Assembly: GCA_031279735.1 (NCBI GenBank)
Contig: JAITHX010000129.1
Coordinates: 1 to 6,705 of the forward strand
Reading direction: 5' to 3'
DNA: 6,705 bases
Source of the DNA: Prevotellaceae bacterium
Lineage (GTDB): Bacteria > Bacteroidota > Bacteroidia > Bacteroidales > UBA932
Of this stretch, positions 1 to 6,095 are shown one piece after another. Position numbers and translations under genes: made by a program. Numbering within the stretch: position 1 is the stretch's first letter; the number at the start of each line of letters is the position of its first letter. The notes beneath the pieces are model-generated. The model saw only the letters and a list, made by a program, of their open reading frames with translations. It did not search any database and was not told the origin of the DNA.

Positions 1-810
1 ATCAATATCCTGAAATGGGAACTTCTGAACAACAATAAAATCGACATAGACCTATTCCCGCCGAAGATTCCCTACCGAGAAACCATCACGAAAGTTGCCG
101 CCGCCGATTACCGTCATAAGAAACAGTCGGGAGGAGCCGGACAGTTCGGAGAAGTGCACCTTGTCATAGAACCTCATGTGGAAGGCGCTCCCGATACTCC
201 GTTCTTCAAAATAGAAGGAAAGGAAATAAAGCTCAATCTCAAGGGAAAAGAGGAAATAGAACTCGACTGGGGCGGAAAGCTGGTTTACTACAACAGTATA
301 GTGGGCGGAGCAATAGACGCGAGATTCATGCCCGCGATACTGAAGGGCATAATGGACAAGATGGAAGAGGGTCCGCTCACCGGCTCCTACGCTCGCGACA
401 TCCGCGTGACGGTTTACGACGGAAAGATGCACACGGTGGATTCCAACGAATTGTCGTTCCGCCTCGCCGGTCGCAACGCCTTTAAGGAAGCCTTCAAAAA
501 GGCGGGTCCGAAAATCATGGAACCGATATACAACATCAAGATATATGTTCTTTCGGAATATATGGGCGACATAATGAGCGACATGCAGAACCGGCGCGCC
601 ATAATCGAAGGAATGGAAAGCGAGAGCGGCTTTGAAATAGTCAAAGCAAGAGTGCCTCTCGCCGAAATGTACAAATATTCCACCACCCTGAGTTCCCTGA
701 CTTCGGGCAGCGCGACCTTTACAATGAAGTTTGCGGATTATCAGCAGGTACCCGCCGACGTGCAGGAAAAACTGCTCAAGGCTTACGAAGCCGAAGAAAA
801 AGACGAATAA
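1..810 (+). CDS. fusA: Elongation factor G paralogue (EF-G2 type), 3' part only
   Basis: This is the C-terminal 269 residues of a translation elongation factor G family protein, which moves tRNA and mRNA through the ribosome in the cytoplasm. The frame is open from base 1, so the GTPase domain and the start lie outside the window. Visible parts are the domain IV entry (YRETIT, about residue 24), tip loop I (QSGGAGQFGEV, 42-52), the second tip loop with the conserved histidine H144 in MHTVDSNEL, and domain V (about 168-255) with NRRAIIEGME and VPLAEMYKYST. The C-terminal tail is acidic and rich in Glu/Lys. Between loop I and the IVGGAI motif (100-105) there are 47 residues, against 21 in my recollection of E. 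coli EF-G, an excess of 26 within about residues 63-95. This, the SGGAGQFGEV form of loop I and the GPLTGSYARDI stretch mark it as the second EF-G type of Bacteroidetes rather than the canonical factor. The family is certain; the loss of GTPase activity known for the B. thetaiotaomicron paralogue is only inferred, since the G domain is not visible. Confidence 0.95.
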   Translation: MNILKWELLNNNKIDIDLFPPKIPYRETITKVAAADYRHKKQSGGAGQFGEVHLVIEPHVEGAPDTPFFKIEGKEIKLNLKGKEEIELDWGGKLVYYNSIVGGAIDARFMPAILKGIMDKMEEGPLTGSYARDIRVTVYDGKMHTVDSNELSFRLAGRNAFKEAFKKAGPKIMEPIYNIKIYVLSEYMGDIMSDMQNRRAIIEGMESESGFEIVKARVPLAEMYKYSTTLSSLTSGSATFTMKFADYQQVPADVQEKLLKAYEAEEKDE

Positions 811-839
811 CAGGGACTGCCGTACTGAAAACGATTATT

Positions 840-2273
840 ATGAAATACTTTACCAATAAGGAAAAAACGGGATTCGTTCCCTTTGTCGCGATTGTCGCGG
901 GTTTGTGTCTGTGCCTGTGGGCTTGCAACCGAAAGGAGAAGGACAAGGATGATGCGGAGCTGACGCAAAATTATCTTGTCAACCAGTTTATTGTGGGCTA
1001 CATAAACAGTTATTATCTGTGGCTGGACGACATTTCGCTCAAAACCGACATGTTCGCCGCCGATCACTTCGATTTGTTTGAACAAAACATGTATCGCCGG
1101 CTCGACAAGTGGTCGTACCTGACCGACGATGCCGAAGCGATGTTCGACAGCTACGATGGCGTGGAAACGACTTTCGGGCTTGATTTCTCTTTCGCCAGAA
1201 TAGAGGATCAACCCGGCAATTATATCGCCATATTAAGATTTGTCTCGCCCGATTCCCCCGCCGCCAAAGCGGGGGTCGGACGCGGAGACATCATCACTCA
1301 CATCGACGGCGCCGCGATTACGGAAAGCAATTATCGCAAACTTTACAACGCCCCGAACATCACGCTGCGGCTCGGAAAAATCGAAGACAACAAACTTGTA
1401 TTGACCGACGTTGAGAAGAGCATGACTTCGATTAAAATGTACGAAGACCCGGTTCAGGCGTACCGCATCATCGAGAGCGACGGCAAACGCATAGGCTATC
1501 TTTGTTATACAGGCTACGTCGTCGATTCGCACAAAAAGCTCGAATATGTTTTCAAAGAGTTCAAAAACGCCAATGTGGAACACGTGGTGCTCGACTTGAG
1601 ATACAATCCGGGCGGCGCCGTGAAAACCATACTGTATTTGAACAGTATCCTTGCTCCGTACTCCGCCGTTCAAAACCAGAGCGTCTGCCTTAGAGAAACA
1701 TGGAACAAAAAAATCATGGCGGAATTCGAGCAGGAGAAGCAGGACTTGAATATGTATTTCGATTCGAAAGTGCCGGTCAACATGAATCTGAAACAATTGT
1801 ATGTTCTGACCACGCGCTCTACCGCTTCGGCTTCGGAAGCGACGATTTCCGGACTGATGCCTTATCTCGACGTGGTTCAAATAGGCGACACGACCCACGG
1901 AAAATACTGCGCGGCATATTTGCTGCGTCCCCAAATACGCGATGCGAACAACAAATATGTCGTTGACGACAGAATACCCAACTGGGCGATGAGCCTCATA
2001 GTATATAAGTATGCGAACAAAGACGGGTTCACCGACTTCAGCAACGGAATCGCCCCGAAACATCTCGTCTATGACGACTGGAGGAATTACCGTCCCTTCG
2101 GCGACGAATCCGACCCGATGCTCGCCAAGGCTATAGCACTGATTACCGGACGCGAAAGAACGACGCGCACCGGCGGTGCCGAACGGTTCGACGCTTCGCC
2201 GTTTCGGAAAGCGAATCTTCCGGTTCCGGAGCGCGGAGGGATGCTGATACCGATGGAAGATAGAAAGCATTAG
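840..2273 (+). CDS. S41-family (C-terminal processing type) serine peptidase, lipoprotein with PDZ domain
   Basis: A 477-residue secreted lipoprotein peptidase. The N-terminus has a hydrophobic signal segment (about 12-28) ending in a lipobox LWAC, with C29 as the predicted lipidated cysteine; the next residues are strongly charged (NRKEKDKDDAE). A helical N-terminal S41 domain (about 40-105) is followed by a PDZ domain (about 112-190) containing FGLDF and SPDSPAAKAGVGRGD (136-150). The protease core has the family motif LRYNPGG (253-259) and the active-site motif TASASE (328-333). S330 is the predicted nucleophile, and K355 in HGK lies exactly 25 residues later, the Ser/Lys spacing of CtpA/D1P peptidases, so the catalytic dyad looks intact. 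The last 40 or so residues are a Pro/Arg-rich tail. The start is the ATG at 840, because it gives a proper signal peptide; no Shine-Dalgarno is present. It begins 29 bases after the EF-G stop, so co-transcription is possible. The likely role is envelope protein processing or degradation; the substrate is unknown. Confidence 0.93.
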   Translation: MKYFTNKEKTGFVPFVAIVAGLCLCLWACNRKEKDKDDAELTQNYLVNQFIVGYINSYYLWLDDISLKTDMFAADHFDLFEQNMYRRLDKWSYLTDDAEAMFDSYDGVETTFGLDFSFARIEDQPGNYIAILRFVSPDSPAAKAGVGRGDIITHIDGAAITESNYRKLYNAPNITLRLGKIEDNKLVLTDVEKSMTSIKMYEDPVQAYRIIESDGKRIGYLCYTGYVVDSHKKLEYVFKEFKNANVEHVVLDLRYNPGGAVKTILYLNSILAPYSAVQNQSVCLRETWNKKIMAEFEQEKQDLNMYFDSKVPVNMNLKQLYVLTTRSTASASEATISGLMPYLDVVQIGDTTHGKYCAAYLLRPQIRDANNKYVVDDRIPNWAMSLIVYKYANKDGFTDFSNGIAPKHLVYDDWRNYRPFGDESDPMLAKAIALITGRERTTRTGGAERFDASPFRKANLPVPERGGMLIPMEDRKH

Positions 2274-2372
2274 GAATGTGTGGATGAGACGAACGGCGGA
2301 AATCGGGCTGCAATCTTCATTGAAACGAGAAAACGAGAAGAATAAAATGTGTTTTTCCACAGAGTTCGCGGC

Positions 2373-2382
2373 AAAAAAAAAA
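2373..2382. repeat. Poly-A homopolymer, 10 bases
   Basis: Ten consecutive A residues in the non-coding stretch after the S41 peptidase gene. It could be prone to slippage or act as an A-tract bend, but it lies about 107 bases upstream of the candidate -33 element and no function is evident. Confidence 0.9.
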
Positions 2383-2461
2383 GGAAGCGGAATAAAAAAC
2401 AATAATCTGATTTACAAGTTAAATCTAAGGTATTGCCTGTATCTTGGACATGTTTGGATAC

Positions 2462-2490
2462 TTGCTGCGGGGCGCAACGTTTTATTGTTT
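2462..2490 (+). terminator. Weak candidate intrinsic terminator after the S41 peptidase gene
   Basis: TTGC (2462-2465) pairs with GCAA (2474-2477) and GC (2467-2468) with GC (2472-2473), giving a six-base-pair stem with one bulged T and a GGG loop. It is followed by a T-rich but interrupted tract (2480-2490). It lies 189 bases after the peptidase stop and directly before the promoter, where a terminator would make sense. The stem is short and the T tract is broken by A and G, so this is only a suggestion. Confidence 0.2.
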
Positions 2491-2511
2491 TCGAAAATAT
2501 GTCTATATTTG
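2480..2511 (+). promoter_or_regulatory. Bacteroidetes-type promoter for the DUF349-pyrG-yidC group
   Basis: TATATTTG at 2504-2511 matches all fixed positions of the Bacteroidetes primary sigma factor -7 consensus TAnnTTTG. A T-rich element TTTT (2480-2483) lies 20 bases upstream, the expected distance for the -33 box (consensus TTTG, so 3 of 4). Transcription would begin near 2517-2519, giving a leader of about 50 bases before the ATG at 2567. The promoter lies inside the in-frame upstream extension of the DUF349 reading frame, which is a reason to reject the longer start at 2444. Confidence 0.6.
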
Positions 2512-2566
2512 CACTTGTCGATTGATTTTGTACGATATAGTGGTAACTGCCAAAAATTGCATGATT

Positions 2567-4426
2567 ATGGAAACAAATGAAAAGGATAATGTAGTTGAAA
2601 ATAAAGTGGAAACTTTGAATGAAAATAATTTTTCGAGTGCGGACATTCTGCCGGAAGGACTTGGCGCGGAATTAGATCTGGGCGAAGAAATAGCTTCGGA
2701 AAAGGAAATATCCGAAGTGAAAGATTATTCGCACCTTGCGCCAAAGGCGCTGCTCGACGAACTCAAGAATCTCGTCGAAAAGTCCGCTGTGGAAAAAATC
2801 CGGAAGGATGTAGAAGCCATTAAGGACGCTTTCGATGCAATCGTCAGGCAGAACGCCGAAAATCAGGAAAAAAACGATGGCGAAGAAACAGTGCGCGTTA
2901 ATCGCGCCGATTCATTCGAGAAGGAGTTTCGACAGTACTTGAAAAGGTATAAGGAGAAGAGAACCGAATTTCTCCGAAATTCCGAAAGCCAGAAAGAAGA
3001 AAATTACAAGTGCAAGCTTGCGATCATAAACGAATTGAAAGACTTGATAAACGAGGAGGAAACGCTTGCCAACACTTTCAATAAGTTTCACGATATTCAG
3101 AGTCGCTGGAAAGAAACGGGTCCCGTGCACCAGAATTATGTCAAGGATCTCTGGGAGACTTGGCACCACAACGTGGAAAAATTCTACGACTACGTGAAGA
3201 TCAACAAGGAACTTCGCGATTTTGATCTCAAGCGCAATTGGGATTTAAAAAACGAAATCATCCAGAAAGCCGAATTGCTCCTCGAATCCAGATCGATCTC
3301 CGAAGCTTTCGCCCAGCTGCAAACGTATCACGACGAATGGCGCGAAATAGGTCCCGTGCAAAGAGACTTGAAGGACGGACTCTGGGAACGCTTCCGGGAC
3401 ATCACATCGAAGCTAAACAAAAGGTATCAGGCATATTTCGACGTAATCAGAGCCGAACGGCAACGCAACCTGCAAATGAAGTCGGATTTGTGCGAACGGC
3501 TCGAGAAAATAAACGCTACTGCCCTCGCCACATCGAAAGACTGGCAGAAAGCCTCAGCCGACATCGTTGCCATACTCGGAGAATGGAAAACCATTGGCTT
3601 TGTTCCCAAAAAGGAAAACAACGAAATATTTCTTCGTCTGAAAAAGGCGCGCGACGAGTTTTTCGCTAAAAGACAAGTCTATTACAAAACCTCGAGGCAG
3701 GAAATGGGCAATGCTATCAAAGCGAAAAAGGAATTGTGCGAAAAAGCCGAAGCTCTGCAATACAGCGAGGATTGGAAGGAGGTTACCGACAAGCTCATAG
3801 AACTGCAAAAACAGTGGAAGGAAACCGGAGCCGTTCCCCGCAAACACTCCACCGAACTCTGGAGCCGATTCAGAAAGGCTTGCGATATATTTTTCAATCG
3901 CAAAGTGGAGTTTTTCGCGGCAAAGGAAGATAAGTATGCCGACAATCTCAGGGCTAAGGAGGAAATCATCGCCGAACTCGAAAAGTTTGAACCCGATAAT
4001 TCCCACGAATCAATCGAAATGCTGCGACAGTTCCGCCTGCGCTGGAACGACGCCGGCTTCGTGCCGATAAAAATCAAAAACAAGATTCAGCGGCGCTTTT
4101 CCATTCTTCTGGATCAAAAGTACAAAAGCCTTCGCGTCAGCGACGCCGAACGAAAAGTCATGCATTTCAAAGACAAAATAGAGAGCGCCGGCAACAAGTA
4201 CGGAAAAATGAGAGGCGAACGCGAAAAACTGGTAGGCAAAATCAATTATTACCAGAACGAAATAGCCTTGCTCGAAAACAATATCGGATTCTTCGCCAAC
4301 ACTAAAAACGCGGAAGCCCTGATTGCCGATGTACGTAAAAAGATAGACAAACACAAGGAGGACATCAGCACCATGGAAGAACAGCTGAAACTTCTTGACA
4401 AAGATTTGAATAAAACATCGGAATAA
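2567..4426 (+). CDS. DUF349 repeat protein with C-terminal coiled coil
   Basis: A 619-residue, highly charged and probably cytoplasmic protein; no signal peptide or membrane segment is visible. The first 55 or so residues are acidic and low in complexity. Then come five DUF349 repeats, each built around the motif W-(K/R/N)-x-x-G-x-V and followed by a long helix. The key tryptophans are W181, W258, W340, W417 and W493, spaced 77, 82, 77 and 76 residues apart. The last repeat is the most divergent (RWNDAGFVP). Residues about 535-619 are predicted coiled coil, including the ENNIGFF segment I recall from Bacteroidetes members of the family. The biochemical role of DUF349 is not established and I assign none. 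The start is the ATG at 2567 (METNEK). The ATG at 2561 in the same frame is also possible; the open frame continues back to 2444 but contains the promoter. The stop is only 2 bases before the pyrG start, so the two genes are very likely translated from one message. Confidence 0.93.
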   Translation: METNEKDNVVENKVETLNENNFSSADILPEGLGAELDLGEEIASEKEISEVKDYSHLAPKALLDELKNLVEKSAVEKIRKDVEAIKDAFDAIVRQNAENQEKNDGEETVRVNRADSFEKEFRQYLKRYKEKRTEFLRNSESQKEENYKCKLAIINELKDLINEEETLANTFNKFHDIQSRWKETGPVHQNYVKDLWETWHHNVEKFYDYVKINKELRDFDLKRNWDLKNEIIQKAELLLESRSISEAFAQLQTYHDEWREIGPVQRDLKDGLWERFRDITSKLNKRYQAYFDVIRAERQRNLQMKSDLCERLEKINATALATSKDWQKASADIVAILGEWKTIGFVPKKENNEIFLRLKKARDEFFAKRQVYYKTSRQEMGNAIKAKKELCEKAEALQYSEDWKEVTDKLIELQKQWKETGAVPRKHSTELWSRFRKACDIFFNRKVEFFAAKEDKYADNLRAKEEIIAELEKFEPDNSHESIEMLRQFRLRWNDAGFVPIKIKNKIQRRFSILLDQKYKSLRVSDAERKVMHFKDKIESAGNKYGKMRGEREKLVGKINYYQNEIALLENNIGFFANTKNAEALIADVRKKIDKHKEDISTMEEQLKLLDKDLNKTSE

Positions 4427-4428
4427 TC

Positions 4429-6054
4429 ATGCATCAGACAAAGTATATTTTCGTCACGGGCGGAGTGACTTCCTCACTGGGAAAAGGCATCATCTCCGCT
4501 TCCTTGGCGAAATTGCTTCAGGCGAGAGGCTACAATACTACAATCCAAAAACTCGATCCGTATCTCAATGTTGACCCCGGCACGCTGAATCCTTACGAAC
4601 ACGGCGAGTGTTACGTGACGGAGGACGGCGCCGAAACAGACCTCGACCTGGGTCATTACGAACGCTTTCTCAATCTGCATACCGCTCAGGCAAACAACGT
4701 CACCACGGGGAAGATATATCAGTCGGTAATCAACCGCGAACGCAAAGGCGACTTTCTGGGCAAAACCGTACAAGTCATTCCTCACATCACCGATGAAATA
4801 AAATACAGAATAAAACTTCTCGGCTCGAAAAAAAAATTCGACGTGGTGATCACCGAAATAGGAGGCACGGTCGGCGACATAGAATCGCTTCCCTACATAG
4901 AATCGGTGCGACAGCTGAAATACGAACTCGGCGCGGGCAACTCGCTGGTGATTCATCTGACCCTGGTGCCATACCTCGCCGCCGCCGGCGAACTCAAAAC
5001 CAAACCCACCCAACATTCGGTGAAGGCGCTGCTGGAGGCGGGAGTTCAGCCCGACATACTCGTTCTGCGCACGGAGAAAAATCTCGGCGACGACATTCGC
5101 GGCAAGGTTGCCCGATTTTGCAACGTGGAAAAGGATTGCGTCATCGAATCCATCGACGCATCCTCCATCTACGAAGTGCCTATGCTGATGATGACAGAAG
5201 GACTCGACCGCACGGTGCTGCGAAAATTGGGATATTCCAAAGACCCGAAAAATTCGGAAAAGGAAATGAACGCATGGATAAAGTTCGTCGATAAGCTGAA
5301 AAATCCCGAATCGGAAATCACCGTGGCGCTTATAGGCAAATACACTTCCTTGCCCGACGCTTACAAGTCCATTTCGGAGGCGTTTATACATGCCGGAGTA
5401 GCCAACGGCACGAAAGTCAAGCTGAAGATGTTGAACTCGGAACTTGTTTCCGCCGAAAACATCGGCGAACTGCTGGCAAACGTGCAGGGAATACTTGTGG
5501 CTCCGGGTTTCGGCGAACGCGGCATAGACGGAAAGATCAGAGCGGTGAAGTATGCAAGAGAAAACAATGTGCCTTTCTTCGGAATATGTCTGGGAATGCA
5601 ATGCGCGGTGATTGAATTTTCACGCAACGTGCTGGGCATGACTGATGCGAACAGCACCGAATTTAATCTGAAAGCGGCGCCCCCCGTCATCGACCTCATG
5701 GAGGAACAGAAATACGTTACCGATAAGGGCGGAACAATGCGTCTCGGCGCGTATCCGTGCATACTGAAACATCGGTCGAAAGTACATGAAGCGTATCGAA
5801 TCGACGAAATATCGGAACGACACAGACACCGCTACGAATTGAACAACAAATATCTCGATGCGCTGGAAAAAAACGGAATGAAGGCTACCGGACACAATCC
5901 CGACACCAATCTCGTGGAAATAGTCGAAATACCCTCGCACAGATGGTTCGTTGGCGTTCAGTTTCACCCCGAATACAAAAGCACGGTGCTGAATCCGCAT
6001 CCGATTTTCGTTTCCTTCGTCGAAGCCGCCCTCGCATACGCTCGACACACGTAA
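4429..6054 (+). CDS. pyrG: CTP synthase (glutamine-hydrolysing)
   Basis: A complete 541-residue CTP synthase, the usual family length. It converts UTP, ATP and glutamine to CTP, the last step of de novo pyrimidine nucleotide synthesis, in the cytoplasm. The N-terminal synthase domain (about 1-275) has the P-loop-like GGVTSSLGKGI (11-21, K19), the Mg/ATP-binding stretch EDGAETDLDLGHYERF (from 65, with D73), E143 in EIGGTVGDIESLP, and the UTP/CTP-site motif KTKPTQ (190-195). The C-terminal class I glutaminase domain (about 297-541) has PGFGERG (359-365, oxyanion and GTP-effector region) and the full triad: C387 in GICLGMQ, H513 and E515 in FHPEYKS. All key residues are present, so the enzyme should be active and subject to the usual CTP feedback and GTP activation. 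The ATG at 4429 sits 2 bases after the DUF349 stop with no Shine-Dalgarno, consistent with translational coupling. yidC follows after 41 bases. Confidence 0.98.
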   Translation: MHQTKYIFVTGGVTSSLGKGIISASLAKLLQARGYNTTIQKLDPYLNVDPGTLNPYEHGECYVTEDGAETDLDLGHYERFLNLHTAQANNVTTGKIYQSVINRERKGDFLGKTVQVIPHITDEIKYRIKLLGSKKKFDVVITEIGGTVGDIESLPYIESVRQLKYELGAGNSLVIHLTLVPYLAAAGELKTKPTQHSVKALLEAGVQPDILVLRTEKNLGDDIRGKVARFCNVEKDCVIESIDASSIYEVPMLMMTEGLDRTVLRKLGYSKDPKNSEKEMNAWIKFVDKLKNPESEITVALIGKYTSLPDAYKSISEAFIHAGVANGTKVKLKMLNSELVSAENIGELLANVQGILVAPGFGERGIDGKIRAVKYARENNVPFFGICLGMQCAVIEFSRNVLGMTDANSTEFNLKAAPPVIDLMEEQKYVTDKGGTMRLGAYPCILKHRSKVHEAYRIDEISERHRHRYELNNKYLDALEKNGMKATGHNPDTNLVEIVEIPSHRWFVGVQFHPEYKSTVLNPHPIFVSFVEAALAYARHT

Positions 6055-6095
6055 GACTTAGCCTGATTGAAAAAACAAAAAAACTAAACAATTAA
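6055..6095. other. Short A-rich pyrG-yidC spacer
   Basis: 41 bases, strongly A-rich immediately before the yidC ATG (runs of six and seven A). No TAnnTTTG box and no convincing hairpin are present, so yidC is probably read from the upstream transcript. An A-rich, unstructured leader without a Shine-Dalgarno sequence is the usual Bacteroidetes translation start context. Confidence 0.6.

Larger units (their letters stand above)
2274..2566. other. AT-rich intergenic region separating the two gene groups
   Basis: 293 bases without a credible gene. From left to right I see a 10-A homopolymer (2373-2382); a small inverted repeat GTATC/GATAC (2439-2443 with 2457-2461, 13-base loop); a short bulged GC-rich hairpin (2462-2477); a T-rich stretch that includes the candidate -33 element; the -7 box at 2504-2511; and an approximately 50-base leader before the DUF349 start. 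A 100-codon open frame across 2278-2580 resembles no family I know, runs through the promoter and into the next gene, and is not accepted as a gene. Confidence 0.7.

Noticed and set aside
154..810. Internal GTG start for the EF-G gene
   Set aside because: The frame is open to base 1 and the upstream residues (YRETIT, QSGGAGQ) are conserved EF-G domain IV, so the gene simply runs off the left edge.
1233..2402. 389-codon open frame on the minus strand opposite the S41 peptidase gene
   Set aside because: The plus strand encodes a clear peptidase with intact motifs; the antisense translation resembles no family and follows from codon composition.
2441..2448. TATCTTGG as a second -7 box
   Set aside because: One mismatch to TAnnTTTG and no suitable -33 element about 20 bases upstream; the box at 2504-2511 is much better.
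2525..2556. Possible leader hairpin (TTTTG pairing with CAAAA, with AGT/ACT inside) before the DUF349 start
   Set aside because: The stems are very short and A/T-rich with a large unpaired part; there is no riboswitch-like or attenuator-like architecture.
2278..2580. 100-codon plus-strand frame across the intergenic region
   Set aside because: No recognisable product; it crosses the A10 tract, the promoter and the start of the DUF349 gene in another frame.
3238..3669. 143-codon plus-strand frame inside the DUF349 gene
   Set aside because: An out-of-frame shadow rich in Arg/Ser within a continuous repeat protein; no frameshift is needed to explain the gene.
4474..5601. 375-codon open frame on the minus strand opposite pyrG
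   Set aside because: It lies wholly inside a highly conserved pyrG, and its translation is a Phe/His/Arg-rich shadow with no recognisable domain.
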